Positions 33,550-43,149 of a stretch of 64,000 bases of DNA are shown here, piece by piece. A program made the position numbers and the translations under genes. Under the pieces are notes generated by a model. That model did not search any database, was not told the DNA's origin, and saw nothing but the letters and a program-made list of their open reading frames with translations. Origin of the DNA: Lysobacterales bacterium (GTDB lineage: Bacteria > Pseudomonadota > Gammaproteobacteria > Xanthomonadales > Xanthomonadaceae); NCBI GenBank assembly GCA_017302035.1, contig JAFLEA010000005.1, positions 1 to 64,000 on the forward strand. The letters run 5' to 3'. Numbering within the stretch: the stretch's first letter is position 1; each line of letters begins with the position of its first letter.

Positions 33550-34548
33550 TCACCCCATCATCCCGTGAGCGGAGACGCCGGCCGGCGGCCAGTTCTCCAG
33601 CTTCATGCCGAGCGAAAGGCCGCGCTGGGCGAGCACTTCCTTGATCTCGGTGAGCGACTTCTTGCCCAGGTTCGGGGTCTTGAGCAGCTCGACCTCGGTC
33701 TTCTGGATCAGGTCGCCGATGTAGTAGATGCTCTCGGCCTTGAGGCAGTTGGCCGAACGCACGGTCAGCTCCAGGTCGTCGATCGGGCGCAGCAGCACCG
33801 GATCCACGCCGGTCGGGGCCGACTTGGCGGCGCCGCGGTCGCGGTGGGTGAAGTCGCCGAACACCGACAGCTGGTCGCTGAGGATGTCGGCGGCGGTGCG
33901 CACGGCCTCCTCGGCGTCGATGGTGCCGTTGGTCTCGATGTCCAGGACCAGCTTGTCCAGGTCGGTGCGCTGCTCCACGCGCGCCGCTTCCACCGCGTAG
34001 GCCACGCGGCGCACCGGCGAGAAGGTCGCGTCCAGCACCAGGCGGCCGATCGTGCGGGTTTCCTCGTCGGGACGGCGGCGGGCGGTGGCCGGCTGGTAGC
34101 CGAAGCCGCGCTCGATCTTCAGGCGCATGTTCAGCGCCGTGTCCTTGGTCAGGTGGCAGATCACGTGGTCGACGTTGAGGATCTCGACGTTGTGGTCGGT
34201 CTTGATGTCGCCGGCAACCACCACGCCCGGGCCCTGCCTGGACAGGGTCAGGGTGGCGCTGTCGCCGTTGTGCATGCGGATGGCCACGTCCTTGAGGTTC
34301 AGCAGGACTTCCAGCACGTCCTCCTGCAGGCCCTCGACCGTGGTGTATTCGTGCAGCACGCCGTCGATCTCGACCTCGGTGATCGCGAAGCCGGGAATCG
34401 AGGACAGCAGGACGCGGCGCAGCGCGTTGCCCAGCGTGTGCCCGTAGCCGCGCTCGAGCGGCTCGATCACGATCTTGGCGCGATTGTCGGTGAGGCGTTC
34501 GATCTGCGGTCCGCGGGGACGCAGGACCTGGTTGGCGGTAACCGTCAT
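33550..34548 (-). CDS. rpoA: RNA polymerase alpha subunit
   Basis: Alpha dimerises to nucleate the core enzyme, and its C-terminal domain contacts UP elements and activators. It has 332 residues (E. coli 329). The N-terminal domain has [32 protein letters not shown] sequence with the dimer-interface [13 protein letters not shown] block. After a linker near residue 235-250 the C-terminal domain shows [20 protein letters not shown] and [23 protein letters not shown], including the DNA-contacting RSANCLK and NLGKKS residues. ATG 34548 gives the normal start. It is preceded by a 158-bp gap after rpsD that contains a strong hairpin, unusual for this operon. Confidence 0.98.
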   Translation of the reverse strand: MTVTANQVLRPRGPQIERLTDNRAKIVIEPLERGYGHTLGNALRRVLLSSIPGFAITEVEIDGVLHEYTTVEGLQEDVLEVLLNLKDVAIRMHNGDSATLTLSRQGPGVVVAGDIKTDHNVEILNVDHVICHLTKDTALNMRLKIERGFGYQPATARRRPDEETRTIGRLVLDATFSPVRRVAYAVEAARVEQRTDLDKLVLDIETNGTIDAEEAVRTAADILSDQLSVFGDFTHRDRGAAKSAPTGVDPVLLRPIDDLELTVRSANCLKAESIYYIGDLIQKTEVELLKTPNLGKKSLTEIKEVLAQRGLSLGMKLENWPPAGVSAHGMMG

Positions 34549-34670
34549 GTTGCGGATTCTCCTGCAATGAGCCGACGATCTGGGGATACCGCCGGCTCTG
34601 GCTTGTGGCCCCGTCACCGGGGGCGGCCGGGAGGCGGGGCGACGCGATCCGGCCGGGGCGTGGAATGCGG

Positions 34671-34694
34671 CGCCGCGCCCGGAGGGGCGCGGCG
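34671..34694 (-). promoter_or_regulatory. Strong hairpin between rpsD and rpoA
   Basis: Ten-base perfect arms CGCCGCGCCC (34671-34680) and GGGCGCGGCG (34685-34694) enclose a 4-base loop, 12 bases past the rpsD stop. No T-run follows on the minus strand, so it may stabilise or process the mRNA or attenuate, not end transcription outright. Confidence 0.5.
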
Positions 34695-34706
34695 GCCAGC
34701 CACTGG

Positions 34707-35333
34707 TTACTTCGAGTACAGCTCGACGATCAGCGCTTCGTTGATGTCGGCCGGCAGGTCGGCGCGGTCCGGCACGGCCTTGAACACGCCGGCGAACTTC
34801 TTCGCGTCGACCTCGATCCACGACGGAGTCAGATCGTGCTGCTCGGCGACGGTCAGGGCCTCCTGCACGCGCAACTGCTTCTGCGCCTTCTCGGACAGGG
34901 CGATCGCATCCCCGGCCTTGACCTGGTACGAAGGCAGGTTGACCGGCTTGCCGTTGACCAGCACGCCGCGATGGCTGACCAGCTGGCGCGCGGACGGGCG
35001 GGTCACCGCGAAGCCCATGCGGTAGACGACGTTGTCCAGACGGGTTTCCAGCAGCTGCAGCAGGTTCTCGCCGGTGTTGCCCTTCTTGGTCGAGGCCTTC
35101 TTGTAGTAGTTGCGGAACTGGCGCTCCAGCAGGCCGTAGATGCGCTTGACCTTCTGCTTCTCGCGCAGCTGGGTGGCGTAGTCGGACAGCTTGCCCTTGC
35201 GCGCGGCGCCGTGCTGGCCGGGCTTCTGCTCCAGCTTGCACTTGGAATCCAGAGCGCGCGACGGGCTCTTGAGCGAAAGGTCGGCGCCTTCGCGGCGCGC
35301 GAGCTTACAGGTAGGACCGATATAACGAGCCAT
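34707..35333 (-). CDS. rpsD: 30S ribosomal protein S4
   Basis: S4 nucleates 30S assembly on the 5' domain of 16S rRNA and in E. coli represses the alpha operon. The 208-residue product begins [16 protein letters not shown] and contains [30 protein letters not shown], typical of the non-zinc S4 type. [31 protein letters not shown] is the S4 RNA-binding domain. It follows rpsK by 14 bp. Translational control by S4 cannot be checked without the rpsM leader fold. Confidence 0.98.
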   Translation of the reverse strand: MARYIGPTCKLARREGADLSLKSPSRALDSKCKLEQKPGQHGAARKGKLSDYATQLREKQKVKRIYGLLERQFRNYYKKASTKKGNTGENLLQLLETRLDNVVYRMGFAVTRPSARQLVSHRGVLVNGKPVNLPSYQVKAGDAIALSEKAQKQLRVQEALTVAEQHDLTPSWIEVDAKKFAGVFKAVPDRADLPADINEALIVELYSK

Positions 35334-35347
35334 TTCTTATCGCTCCC

Positions 35348-35737
35348 TTAGACGCGACGCTTCTTCGGCGGACGGCACCCGTTGTGCGGGATCGGCGTCA
35401 CGTCGATGATGTTGGTGATCTTGTAACCGACGGCGTTCAGCGAACGCACGGCGGACTCGCGGCCCGGGCCCGGGCCCTTGATGCGCACTTCCAGCGACTT
35501 CACGCCGTAGTCCAGCGCGGCCTTGCCGGCCTTCTCGGCAGCCACCTGCGCGGCGAACGGGGTCGACTTGCGCGAACCGCGGAAGCCCGCGCCGCCTGAG
35601 GTCGCCCACGACAGCGCGTTGCCCTGGCGGTCGGTGATGGTCACGATGGTGTTGTTGAACGAAGCGTGCACGTGAGCAATGCCGTCGGTGACGACGCGCT
35701 TGATCTTCTTCTTGGTTTTGGCAGCTGGCTTGGCCAT
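35348..35737 (-). CDS. rpsK: 30S ribosomal protein S11
   Basis: S11 sits on the 30S platform next to the E-site codon. The protein has 129 residues, the standard gammaproteobacterial length. The block [50 protein letters not shown] is diagnostic in its parts, notably HASFNNT and [10 protein letters not shown]. The C-terminus [21 protein letters not shown] is invariant in the family. It lies 9 bp after rpsM and 14 bp before rpsD. Confidence 0.98.
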   Translation of the reverse strand: MAKPAAKTKKKIKRVVTDGIAHVHASFNNTIVTITDRQGNALSWATSGGAGFRGSRKSTPFAAQVAAEKAGKAALDYGVKSLEVRIKGPGPGRESAVRSLNAVGYKITNIIDVTPIPHNGCRPPKKRRV

Positions 35738-35746
35738 TGTCTGTCC

Positions 35747-36103
35747 TTACTTCCTGATCGCCTTGCGCGGACCCTTGCGGGTACGGGCGTTGGTGCGGGT
35801 GCGCTGGCCGCGCAGCGGCAGGCCGCGACGATGGCGCAGGCCGCGGTAGCAGCCCAGGTCCATCAGACGCTTGATGGCGATGCCCACTTCACGGCGCAGG
35901 TCGCCCTCGACCACGTACTTGCCGACTTCGGCGCGCAGGCGCTCGACTTCCGGCTCGGACAGGTCGCGGATCTTGGTGGTGGACGCCACGCCGGCGGCCT
36001 CGCACACCTTCTTCGACCGGGTGCGGCCGATGCCATAGATGCTCTGCAAGCCCACCCAGACGTGCTTCTGGGTCGGCAGGTTGACGCCTGCAATACGCGC
36101 CAT
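35747..36103 (-). CDS. rpsM: 30S ribosomal protein S13
   Basis: S13 lies in the 30S head and forms the intersubunit bridge with L5. It has 118 residues and begins [53 protein letters not shown] is its tRNA-contacting basic tail. ATG 36103 is used because the upstream extension does not resemble S13. It is the first gene of the alpha group and has its own promoter candidate 76 bp upstream, in the widened gap after secY. Confidence 0.98.
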   Translation of the reverse strand: MARIAGVNLPTQKHVWVGLQSIYGIGRTRSKKVCEAAGVASTTKIRDLSEPEVERLRAEVGKYVVEGDLRREVGIAIKRLMDLGCYRGLRHRRGLPLRGQRTRTNARTRKGPRKAIRK

Positions 36104-36444
36104 GACGCGATCTCCAAACTTGGGGGCCGGACACGCCCAGGGCATGCCCGACAGGATTGTTTCGAAAGTGAACTGCGAATTCTAGCAATGTCCCGGATTA
36201 CTTGGAAGCCCATGGCCCGAAGGCCCTGGACCCGGCATGGGGAGTGTGCCCATGCTCCGGCGTCGGACGTTGCTGGCGGCCCCGGTTGCCCGGTCCCGCC
36301 GGCCGCGCTACTCCAGCGCGGCACCGCATCGTCTCACCCATGCGCGAGACGTCGCACGGGCCGCCCATTTCAGAATGGATCCGGTCCGCTGGACCGGATG
36401 CCGGCGGAATGGGTCCGCCGGACTTGGGAACGCTTGGTACAGCC
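36104..36444. other. 341-bp secY-rpsM spacer with hairpins; no rpmJ seen
   Basis: In many relatives rpmJ (L36) lies between secY and rpsM; I find no frame resembling it in this gap. Two perfect hairpins follow secY: ATCCGGTCC-GCT-GGACCGGAT at 36379-36399 and GCCGCGCT/AGCGCGGC at 36302-36322. A promoter candidate for rpsM (separate entry) is at the far end. The gap therefore looks like a terminator-plus-promoter boundary between the spc and alpha groups. Confidence 0.6.
36179..36207 (-). promoter_or_regulatory. Extended -10 promoter candidate for rpsM-rpsK-rpsD-rpoA-rplQ
   Basis: On the minus strand TTCCAA (36202-36207) is followed after exactly 17 bp by TAGAAT (36179-36184). TGC directly precedes the -10, which makes an extended -10 element. 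Transcription would begin about 70 nt before the rpsM start. Confidence 0.6.
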
Positions 36445-37803
36445 TCAGCCGCGGGCGAACCCGCCGCCGCGCGAGCCACCCTTGAGGTTGGCCTTCTTCA
36501 GCAAGCTCTCGTACTGGTGCGACATCAGGTGGGCCTGGATCTGGGCGATGAAGTCCATCACCACGACCACCACGATCAGCAGCGAAGTGCCGCCGAAGTA
36601 GAACGAAGTACCCATCTGCGTGCGCATCACTTCCGGCAGCAGGCACACGATCACCAGGTAGGCGGCGCCCGCGGCGGTCAGCCGGGTCAGCACGCCGTCG
36701 ATGTAGTCGGCGGTGGCCTTGCCCGGGCGGATGCCGGGGATCAACGCACCCGACTTCTTCAGGTTGTCGGCGGTCTCGTTCGAGTTGAACACCAGCGCGG
36801 TGTAGAAGAACGCAAAACCGATGATCAATGCGGAGAACACGATCATGTGCAGCGGCTCGCCCGGCGCCAGCGCGTTGGACACGCGTTGCAGCCAGGTGGC
36901 CTGGGTGGCCTGTCCGGACCACATGGTCAGGGTCGCCGGGAACGCCAGGATGCTGGAGGCGAAGATCGGCGGGATCACGCCGGCCATGTTGAGCTTCAGC
37001 GGCAGGAACGAGGTCTGGTTCATGTACGCGTTGCGGCCACCCTGGCGGCGCGCGTAGTTGACCGTGATCCGGCGCTGGCCACGCTCGACGAACACCACGA
37101 ACCAGGTGAACACCAGCACCACCGCAATTACCAGCAGCAGGGTGAGGAAGTTCATGCTGCCGCTGCGGTAGGCCTCGATGGTGTGGATGACGGCCGCCGG
37201 CAGGCCGGCGACGATGCCGGCGAAGATGATCAGCGACACACCGTTGCCGATGCCGCGCTCGGTGACCTGCTCGCCCAGCCACATCAGGAACATGGTGCCG
37301 GCGGTCAGCGATACCACCGCGGTCAGGACGAAGCCCAGACCGGGGCTGTAGACCACAGGCACGCCGCCCGGGGCGAGCTGGTTCTGCAGCGCCATGGCGA
37401 TGCTTCCGCCCTGCACCACCGCCAGCAGCACCGCGCCAACGCGCGAGTACTGGGTGATCTTGCGGCGGCCCGACTCGCCTTCCTTCTGCAGCGACTTCAG
37501 CGCCGGGAAGATGTGCACGGCCAGCTGCATCACGATCGACGCGGAGATGTACGGCATCACGTTCAGCGCGAACACGCTGAAGCGGGCCAGGGCGCCGCCC
37601 GAGAACATGTTGAACATGTCCACGATGCCGCCGCCCTGGGCCTGCATCATGGCGAGCATGGCATCGGGGTTGACGCCCGGCACCGGCACGAAGCAGCCGA
37701 TGCGGAAGACCATCAACGCGCCGAGCACGAACAACAGGCGCTGGCGCAGTTCGGTGAACTTGCCCAGACCGCCGCCGAGGTTGCCGATGCCAGCTTGCGC
37801 CAT
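36445..37803 (-). CDS. secY: Preprotein translocase subunit SecY
   Basis: SecY is the ten-helix channel of the Sec translocon in the inner membrane. It has 452 residues (E. coli 443). The N-terminal helix region contains [25 protein letters not shown]. The plug region contains [29 protein letters not shown]. The cytosolic loop [41 protein letters not shown] binds SecA and ribosomes. It is the last gene of the spc group, 7 bp after rplO, the conserved position. The C-terminus is basic and glycine-rich. Confidence 0.98.
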   Translation of the reverse strand: MAQAGIGNLGGGLGKFTELRQRLLFVLGALMVFRIGCFVPVPGVNPDAMLAMMQAQGGGIVDMFNMFSGGALARFSVFALNVMPYISASIVMQLAVHIFPALKSLQKEGESGRRKITQYSRVGAVLLAVVQGGSIAMALQNQLAPGGVPVVYSPGLGFVLTAVVSLTAGTMFLMWLGEQVTERGIGNGVSLIIFAGIVAGLPAAVIHTIEAYRSGSMNFLTLLLVIAVVLVFTWFVVFVERGQRRITVNYARRQGGRNAYMNQTSFLPLKLNMAGVIPPIFASSILAFPATLTMWSGQATQATWLQRVSNALAPGEPLHMIVFSALIIGFAFFYTALVFNSNETADNLKKSGALIPGIRPGKATADYIDGVLTRLTAAGAAYLVIVCLLPEVMRTQMGTSFYFGGTSLLIVVVVVMDFIAQIQAHLMSHQYESLLKKANLKGGSRGGGFARG

Positions 37804-37810
37804 GTGCTAC

Positions 37811-38248
37811 TTACTCCTCGACGCTGCCGCCGGCGGCTTCCACCGCGGCCTTGGCGCCCGCGGTCAACTGCACGCCCTTGATGGTCAGCTTGCGCGACAG
37901 CTCGCCCTTCTTGACGATCTTGGCGCGCTTGGCCGTGGACGGGACCAGCTTGGCCGCCTTCAGGGTCGCGAAATCGACCACGTCGCCCTCGACCAGCGCC
38001 AGCTTGTACAGCAGCACTTCGGCGGTGTCCTTGGCGGTCATCGAGTTGAAGCCGACCTTGGGCAGACGGCGCTGCATCGGGGTCTGGCCGCCTTCGAAGC
38101 CGGCCTTGATCTTGCCCTTGCCGGCGCGCGCGAACGAACCCTTGTGACCGCGACCCGCGGTCTTGCCGAGGCCGGAACCGATGCCGCGGCCGACGCGGGT
38201 GCGCTCCTGGCGGGCGCCGTCGGCAGGCTTGAGAGTGTTGAGACGCAT
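37811..38248 (-). CDS. rplO: 50S ribosomal protein L15
   Basis: L15 is a late-assembly 50S protein with a long extension into 23S rRNA. The 145-residue product starts [37 protein letters not shown], the glycine- and arginine-rich family signature. [17 protein letters not shown] follows. rpmD is 10 bp upstream and secY 7 bp downstream. Confidence 0.98.
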   Translation of the reverse strand: MRLNTLKPADGARQERTRVGRGIGSGLGKTAGRGHKGSFARAGKGKIKAGFEGGQTPMQRRLPKVGFNSMTAKDTAEVLLYKLALVEGDVVDFATLKAAKLVPSTAKRAKIVKKGELSRKLTIKGVQLTAGAKAAVEAAGGSVEE

Positions 38249-38258
38249 GATGTTCTCC

Positions 38259-38450
38259 TTAGTCCTCGACCCGCACCAGATAGTGCAGCTGGTTGATGAG
38301 GCCGCGGACCTGCGGGCTGTCTTTCAGTTCGCGCACGTCGTTGAGCTTGTTCAGGCCCAGGGCCTTCACCGACAGGCGGTGACGGGCCTGGGTGCCGCGC
38401 AGGCCGCGCACCAGGCGCACCTTGACGGTCTTGTTGGACTCGTTAGCCAT
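38259..38450 (-). CDS. rpmD: 50S ribosomal protein L30
   Basis: A 63-residue 50S protein. It begins [58 protein letters not shown] sequence, matching L30 with its conserved GT..RH and LGL blocks. The start overlaps the end of rpsE by 8 bp, indicating translational coupling. Short length is normal for the family. Confidence 0.96.
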   Translation of the reverse strand: MANESNKTVKVRLVRGLRGTQARHRLSVKALGLNKLNDVRELKDSPQVRGLINQLHYLVRVED

Positions 38451-38985
38451 TGAGGAGTTCCTCCGCCTTCTTGCCGCGCTTGGCCGCGATCCGGGTCGGC
38501 GACTGCATGGCTTCCAGGCCCTTCAGGGTGGCGCGCACCAGGTTGATCGGGTTGCGCGAACCGACGGCCTTGGCCAGCACGTTCTTCACGCCGACCGCTT
38601 CCAGCACGGCACGCATCGCGCCGCCGGCGATCACGCCGGTACCCTCGGAGGCCGGCTGCATGAACACCCGCGCCGCGCCGTGGCCGGCCTTGACCGGGTG
38701 CCACAGGGTGCCGTTGTTCAGGTCGACGCTGAGCATGCCCTTGCGTGCGTACTCCATCGACTTCTGGATGGCTACCGGGACCTCGCGGGCCTTGCCGTAG
38801 CCGAAGCCGACCTTGCCGTCGCCGTCGCCGACCACGGTCAGCGCGGTGAAGGTGAACTGGCGACCGCCCTTGACGGTCTTGCTGACGCGGTTGACCGCGA
38901 CCAGCTTCTCGATCATGCCGTCGTCGATCTTCTCTTCGCGGTTGCGGTCGCGATCGCGGCCCCGCGGCTGACGCTCTTCTGCCAT
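38443..38985 (-). CDS. rpsE: 30S ribosomal protein S5
   Basis: S5 sits at the decoding-site back of the 30S and contributes to accuracy and mRNA helicase activity. It has 180 residues, with a basic N-terminal extension ([15 protein letters not shown]) before the double-stranded RNA-binding domain. That domain contains [40 protein letters not shown]. The loop residues altered in spectinomycin-resistant mutants (the VKGG region) look wild-type. ATG 38985 is used. It follows rplR after an unusual 153-bp gap and overlaps rpmD. Confidence 0.97.
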   Translation of the reverse strand: MAEERQPRGRDRDRNREEKIDDGMIEKLVAVNRVSKTVKGGRQFTFTALTVVGDGDGKVGFGYGKAREVPVAIQKSMEYARKGMLSVDLNNGTLWHPVKAGHGAARVFMQPASEGTGVIAGGAMRAVLEAVGVKNVLAKAVGSRNPINLVRATLKGLEAMQSPTRIAAKRGKKAEELLNG

Positions 38986-39111
38986 TGTCGTTGTTCCTTG
39001 GAAGTGAATATGTACGGCTCGGTCGCCGCTTATGGTTGTGGTCTGGAGCGGTGTAGCGTCACGTCCGCGCAGAAGTCGGACGGCGCCCGGCGCCACCTGC
39101 GCCGGCAGTCC

Positions 39112-39131
39112 GGATCCGCCGCAGCGGATCC
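39112..39131 (-). promoter_or_regulatory. Hairpin in the rplR-rpsE spacer
   Basis: GGATCCGC and GCGGATCC enclose the tetraloop CGCA just after the rplR stop. It has no T-run. The rest of the 153-bp spacer contains no gene and no clear promoter. Confidence 0.45.
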
Positions 39132-39138
39132 AGGGGAA

Positions 39139-39495
39139 TCAGAACTGCAGGCCACCCTCGCGGGCGGCGTCGGCAAGCGCCTTGATCCGGCCATGGAAGC
39201 GGTAGCCCGAACGGTCGAAGGCGACCTTCTCGATGCCCGCGGCCTTGGCGCGCTCGGCGATGATCCTGCCCACCTTGGCGGCGGCATCGGTGTTCTTGCC
39301 GTTCTTCAGCCCGTCCTTGACGTCGGCCTGCAGGGTGTTGGCGGCCGCGATGACCTGGGCGCCATCGGCGGTGAACAGCTGCGCGTACAGGTGCTGGCCG
39401 GTGCGCAGGACCGACAGGCGCGGCACGCCGAGCTTGCGGATGTGGGACCGGGTGGACTTGGCGCGGCGCAGGCGGGCGTCGTTCTTGATGCTCAT
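39139..39495 (-). CDS. rplR: 50S ribosomal protein L18
   Basis: L18 binds 5S rRNA together with L5 and L25 in the central protuberance. The 118-residue product begins [23 protein letters not shown] and contains [30 protein letters not shown]. It ends with [28 protein letters not shown], the highly conserved family C-terminus. It lies 51 bp after rplF. Confidence 0.97.
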   Translation of the reverse strand: MSIKNDARLRRAKSTRSHIRKLGVPRLSVLRTGQHLYAQLFTADGAQVIAAANTLQADVKDGLKNGKNTDAAAKVGRIIAERAKAAGIEKVAFDRSGYRFHGRIKALADAAREGGLQF

Positions 39496-39546
39496 GTGTA
39501 TGACCTCGTGGAAGCTGAAGGATGGTGCGGGCGGACCCGCGCACGC

Positions 39547-40074
39547 TTACGCCTTCTTGGCTTCCTTGCGGATGATGACTTCGTCGGAGTACTTCACGCC
39601 CTTGCCCTTGTACGGCTCCGGCGGACGGAAGGCGCGGATCTTGGCCGCGACTTCACCGACGCGCTGCTTGTCGGCGCCCTGGACCACGATCTCGGTCTGG
39701 GTCGGGGTGGCCAGGGTGATGCCTTCCGGGGCCACGAACACCACCGGGTGCGAGAAACCCAGCGACAGGCTCAGGTCCTTGCCCTGCATCGCGGCGCGGT
39801 AACCCACGCCGACCAGTTCGAGCTTGCGCTCGAAGCCCTCGGACACGCCCTTGACCATGTTGGCCAGGATCGCGCGGACGGTGCCGGTCAGCGCGACGAG
39901 CGAGTCGTCGTTCGCCGACAGCACGGCATTGCCGTCCTCGATGGCGATCTGCACGCCGGCCGGCTTGGCCAGCGACAGCGCGCCCTTCGGACCCTTGGCG
40001 CTGACGCTGGTGTCCTGGATGTTCAGTTCCACGCCCTTGGGCAGGGCGATCGGCTTCTTGGCTACGCGGGACAT
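39547..40074 (-). CDS. rplF: 50S ribosomal protein L6
   Basis: L6 lies near the GTPase-associated centre and sarcin-ricin loop. It has 175 residues with two repeated alpha/beta domains. The first has [16 protein letters not shown] and the second ends in [24 protein letters not shown], the signature of bacterial L6. rpsH is 13 bp upstream. Confidence 0.98.
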   Translation of the reverse strand: MSRVAKKPIALPKGVELNIQDTSVSAKGPKGALSLAKPAGVQIAIEDGNAVLSANDDSLVALTGTVRAILANMVKGVSEGFERKLELVGVGYRAAMQGKDLSLSLGFSHPVVFVAPEGITLATPTQTEIVVQGADKQRVGEVAAKIRAFRPPEPYKGKGVKYSDEVIIRKEAKKA

Positions 40075-40087
40075 GTCGTCGTACTCC

Positions 40088-40486
40088 TTAGGCCACGTAG
40101 CACAGGACTTCGCCGCCGACGCCGGCGCTGCGCGCCTGCTTGTCGGTCATGATGCCCTGGGAGGTGGAGATGATGGCCACGCCGAGGCCGCCGAGGACCT
40201 TCGGCAGCTCGCTCTTGCCGCGGTACAGGCGCAGGCCCGAGCGCGAGGCGCGCTTGAGCTGCTCGATGACCGGGCGGCCCTCGAAGTACTTCAGCACGAT
40301 CTCGAGTTCGGCCTTGTTGTTCTCGGCCTGGACCACGCGCAGGTCGGCGATGTAGCCCTCGTCCTTGAGGACGTTGGCGATGGCGACCTTGATCTTGGAG
40401 GACGGCAGCTTCACCGTCGGCTTGCCCACAGCGGCCGCATTCTTGATGCGGACCAGCATGTCGGCGATGGGATCAGTCATGCTCAT
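40088..40486 (-). CDS. rpsH: 30S ribosomal protein S8
   Basis: S8 binds the central domain of 16S rRNA and, in E. coli, represses the spc operon by binding near rplE. The 132-residue protein begins [18 protein letters not shown], as in E. coli. AAGGA 7 bases ahead supports ATG 40486 over the second Met. The C-terminal [25 protein letters not shown] is the rRNA-binding motif. Unusually, 189 bp with a hairpin and a promoter candidate separate it from rpsN, so it may also be expressed apart from the upstream genes. Confidence 0.98.
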   Translation of the reverse strand: MSMTDPIADMLVRIKNAAAVGKPTVKLPSSKIKVAIANVLKDEGYIADLRVVQAENNKAELEIVLKYFEGRPVIEQLKRASRSGLRLYRGKSELPKVLGGLGVAIISTSQGIMTDKQARSAGVGGEVLCYVA

Positions 40487-40594
40487 GAATGGTTCCTTGA
40501 GTGCACCGATATCCGCTTTCGCGAAATCTGGAGTTGTGTCCCGGAGGAGGCCGGGGCCTGTACCGCAACCCGGACGGGCCGGGGGAAGCGCGGA

Positions 40595-40630
40595 ATCATA
40601 GCAGATAAAACCGACCCTGTGAGTCGGCTT
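40595..40630 (-). promoter_or_regulatory. Terminator-like hairpin followed by extended -10 promoter between rpsN and rpsH
   Basis: On the minus strand AAGCCGAC and GTCGGTTT pair around a 7-base loop and run into TTTTA (about 40607-40630). Immediately afterwards comes TGCTATGAT (40595-40603), an extended -10 element. The combination would end most upstream transcripts and restart transcription about 100 nt before rpsH. The -35 region is poor, as is allowed for extended -10 promoters. Confidence 0.55.
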
Positions 40631-40675
40631 TGTCCGGAGGCGTGGGCGGGACGACCGCGGCCGCCCTGCCCCGTC

Positions 40676-40981
40676 TTACCAGCTGGCCTTGCGCAGGCCC
40701 GGCACGTCGCCGCGCATGGTGGCTTCGCGCAGCTTGTTACGGCCCAGGCCGAACTTGCTGTACACGCCGCGCGGGCGGCCGGACAGCTCGCAGCGGTTGC
40801 GCTGGCGGCTCGGCGAGGAGTCGCGCGGCAGCTTCTGCAGCTTGGTCGCCGCGTCGATCTTCTCCTCGTAGGAGGCGGTCGGCGAGGAAACGATCTTCTT
40901 CAGCGCGTCGCGCTTGGCGGCGTGCTGCTTGGCCAGCTTCGCCCGCTTCGCGTCGCGGTTGACCATGGAGGTCTTTGCCAT
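40676..40981 (-). CDS. rpsN: 30S ribosomal protein S14 (non-zinc type)
   Basis: S14 lies in the 30S head near the A site. The 101-residue product is the long form without a zinc ribbon. It begins [28 protein letters not shown] and ends [41 protein letters not shown] in the usual conserved order. A single cysteine replaces the CXXC pairs of the short form. It follows rplE by 11 bp. Confidence 0.97.
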   Translation of the reverse strand: MAKTSMVNRDAKRAKLAKQHAAKRDALKKIVSSPTASYEEKIDAATKLQKLPRDSSPSRQRNRCELSGRPRGVYSKFGLGRNKLREATMRGDVPGLRKASW

Positions 40982-40992
40982 GTCTTTAGCCC

Positions 40993-41535
40993 TTAATTCC
41001 TGAACGGGAACTTGAACGCCTCGAGCAGCGCCTTGGCTTCGGCGTCGGTCTTGGCGGTCGTGGTGATGGCAATGTCCATGCCGCGCACCGCGTCTACGGC
41101 GTCGAAGTCGATCTCCGGGAAGATGATCTGCTCCTTCACGCCCATGTTGAAGTTGCCGCGGCCGTCGAACGAACGGCCGGACACGCCACGGAAGTCGCGC
41201 ACGCGCGGCAGCGAGACGCTGACCAGGCGGTCCAGGAACTCGAACATCTGGTTCCGGCGCAGGGTCACCTTGCAACCGATCGGCCAGCCGTCACGGATCT
41301 TGAACGAGGCCACCGAGACGCGGGCCTTGGTCGTCACCGGCTTCTGGCCGGAGATCTTGGCCAGGTCGGCAACGGCGTTTTCCAGCACCTTCTTGTTGGC
41401 GGCCGCCTCGCCCACGCCCATGTTGAGCGTGATCTTGACCAGCCTGGGGACTTGCATCGGGTTGCTGTAGCCGAACTTCTGCATCAGAGCCGGTACAACT
41501 TCTTCCTTGTAGATCTTCTCGAGCCGCGTGGTCAT
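40993..41535 (-). CDS. rplE: 50S ribosomal protein L5
   Basis: L5 binds 5S rRNA and contacts the P-site tRNA elbow and S13. It has 180 residues (E. coli 179). Signature parts are [25 protein letters not shown]-type [33 protein letters not shown] and [30 protein letters not shown]. In E. coli its start region is the S8 repressor target; that structure cannot be judged by eye here. It lies 11 bp after rplX. Confidence 0.98.
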   Translation of the reverse strand: MTTRLEKIYKEEVVPALMQKFGYSNPMQVPRLVKITLNMGVGEAAANKKVLENAVADLAKISGQKPVTTKARVSVASFKIRDGWPIGCKVTLRRNQMFEFLDRLVSVSLPRVRDFRGVSGRSFDGRGNFNMGVKEQIIFPEIDFDAVDAVRGMDIAITTTAKTDAEAKALLEAFKFPFRN

Positions 41536-41546
41536 TTCTTCATTCC

Positions 41547-41864
41547 TCAGGCGTCGAGCGCCTCACCACTGGAGCGGAACACACGCAGTTTGCGTCCATC
41601 CTCCAGGACCTTGTAACCGATGCGCTCGCCCTTGCCGGTGGCGGGGTTGAGCGGCATGACGTTGGAAATGTGGATCGAGGCTTCGCGCTCGACCACGCCG
41701 CCGGCGACGCCCGCCTGCGGGTTCGGCTTGGTGTGCCGCTTGACCAGGTTGACGTTGGAGACGACCACCCGGTCGCCGTCCACGCGCACCACCTCGCCCT
41801 GCTTGCCCTTGTCCTTGCCGGTGGTGACCACTACCTGGTCGCCCTTCTTGATACGGTTTGCCAT
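41547..41864 (-). CDS. rplX: 50S ribosomal protein L24
   Basis: L24 is one of two initiators of 50S assembly. The 105-residue product contains the KOW motif near its start ([23 protein letters not shown]) and [32 protein letters not shown], both characteristic. It is placed 16 bp after rplN and 11 bp before rplE. Confidence 0.98.
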   Translation of the reverse strand: MANRIKKGDQVVVTTGKDKGKQGEVVRVDGDRVVVSNVNLVKRHTKPNPQAGVAGGVVEREASIHISNVMPLNPATGKGERIGYKVLEDGRKLRVFRSSGEALDA

Positions 41865-41880
41865 GTCTGCTTTCCTCCGC

Positions 41881-42249
41881 TCAGAGCACTTCGGGTGCGA
41901 GCGAGACGATCTTCATGAACTTCTCGGAACGCAGCTCGCGGGTCACCGGTCCGAAGATGCGGGTGCCGATCGGCTCCTGCTTGTTATTGAGCAGGACGGC
42001 GGCGTTGCCATCGAAACGGATCAGCGAGCCGTCGGCGCGGCGCACGCCCTTGCGGGTGCGGACCACGACGGCGTCGTAGACCTCGCCCTTCTTGACCTTG
42101 CCGCGCGGAATCGCTTCCTTGACGGTCACCTTGATGATGTCGCCGATGCCGGCATAGCGGCGCTTGGAGCCGCCCAGCACCTTGATGCACATCAGCTCCT
42201 TGGCGCCGGAGTTGTCGGCCACGTCGAGGTAGCTCTGCATCTGGATCAT
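41881..42249 (-). CDS. rplN: 50S ribosomal protein L14
   Basis: L14 is at the subunit interface and binds the silencing factor RsfS. It has 122 residues, the standard length. [48 protein letters not shown] is represented by [17 protein letters not shown], and the end is [23 protein letters not shown]. It is the first gene of the classical spc operon; no promoter is visible in the 14-bp gap after rpsQ, so S10 and spc groups appear continuous here. Confidence 0.98.
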   Translation of the reverse strand: MIQMQSYLDVADNSGAKELMCIKVLGGSKRRYAGIGDIIKVTVKEAIPRGKVKKGEVYDAVVVRTRKGVRRADGSLIRFDGNAAVLLNNKQEPIGTRIFGPVTRELRSEKFMKIVSLAPEVL

Positions 42250-42263
42250 GATTCAGATCTCCC

Positions 42264-42530
42264 TTATTCGGCCGCGCGGGTGACGATTTCCACCACGCGC
42301 CAGTTCTTGGTCTTGGACAGCGGCGCGATCTCGGTCACGCGCACCACGTCGCCCTCGTTGCAGCTGTTGTCCGCATCGTGGGCGTGGAGCTTGGTCGAGC
42401 GCTTGATGTACTTGCCGTACAGCGCGTGCTTGACCTGGCGCTCGACAAGCACGGTCACCGTCTTGTCCATCTTGTTGCTGACTACGCGGCCTTCGACCGT
42501 GCGCAGCGTCTTCTCGTTGTTGTCGCTCAT
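42264..42530 (-). CDS. rpsQ: 30S ribosomal protein S17
   Basis: S17 is a primary 16S rRNA-binding protein with an OB fold. The 88-residue product contains [42 protein letters not shown] in the standard order, followed by [26 protein letters not shown]. It is the last gene of the S10 group, 12 bp after rpmC. Confidence 0.98.
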   Translation of the reverse strand: MSDNNEKTLRTVEGRVVSNKMDKTVTVLVERQVKHALYGKYIKRSTKLHAHDADNSCNEGDVVRVTEIAPLSKTKNWRVVEIVTRAAE

Positions 42531-42542
42531 CGCTGCGATCCC

Positions 42543-42731
42543 TTACTGGTTGCTGCCGAGCAGGGTCTTCACGCGCGCGATTTCGCGACGCACCCGGCGG
42601 GTTTCGTGGGTCTTCGACAGCTGGCCGGTCGCCCGCTGCATGCGCAGGGAGAACTGCTCCTTGCGCAGGTCCAACAGGTGGGCCTTGAGCTGGTCGGCCG
42701 ACTTTTCGCGGAGTTCGTTGATCGTAGCCAT
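42543..42731 (-). CDS. rpmC: 50S ribosomal protein L29
   Basis: L29 is a two-helix protein beside the exit tunnel that helps dock SRP and trigger factor. It has 62 residues. [55 protein letters not shown] is represented by the L29 signature [17 protein letters not shown]. Its ATG shares one base with the rplP stop, indicating coupling. Confidence 0.97.
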   Translation of the reverse strand: MATINELREKSADQLKAHLLDLRKEQFSLRMQRATGQLSKTHETRRVRREIARVKTLLGSNQ

Positions 42732-43144
42732 TAGCGCACCGTGCGGGTCACGAAGGTGGTGGTGACCGAGAGCTTGGCGGCCGCCAGGCGGAACGCCTCG
42801 CGCGCCGTTTCCTCCGGCACGCCCTCGATTTCATAGATCATCCGGCCCGGCTGGATCTGGGCGACCCAGTACTCCACGCCACCCTTGCCGGAGCCCATGC
42901 GGACCTCGATCGGCTTCTGGGTGATCGGCTTGTCCGGGAACACGCGGATCCACATCTTGCCGCCACGCTTGACGTAACGGCTGATGGTGCGGCGGGCCGC
43001 CTCGATCTGGCGCGCGGTCAGGCGGCCGTGGGCAGTGGCCTTCAGGCCGTACTCGCCGAACGACACGGCGTTGGCGCTCCAGCTCAGGCCCTCGTTACGG
43101 CCCTTGAACTGCTTGCGGAACTTGGTTCGCTTGGGTTGCAACAT
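42731..43144 (-). CDS. rplP: 50S ribosomal protein L16
   Basis: L16 sits next to the A-site tRNA and peptidyl transferase centre. The 137-residue protein begins [60 protein letters not shown] and [19 protein letters not shown] follow. The hydroxylated arginine loop RMGSGKG is present. It lies 5 bp after rpsC. Confidence 0.98.
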   Translation of the reverse strand: MLQPKRTKFRKQFKGRNEGLSWSANAVSFGEYGLKATAHGRLTARQIEAARRTISRYVKRGGKMWIRVFPDKPITQKPIEVRMGSGKGGVEYWVAQIQPGRMIYEIEGVPEETAREAFRLAAAKLSVTTTFVTRTVR

Positions 43145-43149
43145 CGCCG

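Noticed and set aside
33280..35025. Long plus-strand frame across the rplQ-rpoA-rpsD region
   Set aside because: It is antisense to three certain genes and its translation has no conserved motif.
36198..36479. Minus-strand frame of 93 codons in the secY-rpsM gap, considered as a displaced rpmJ or new small gene
   Set aside because: It runs into the secY 3' end, lacks a ribosome site, spans the hairpins and promoter, and shows no resemblance to L36.
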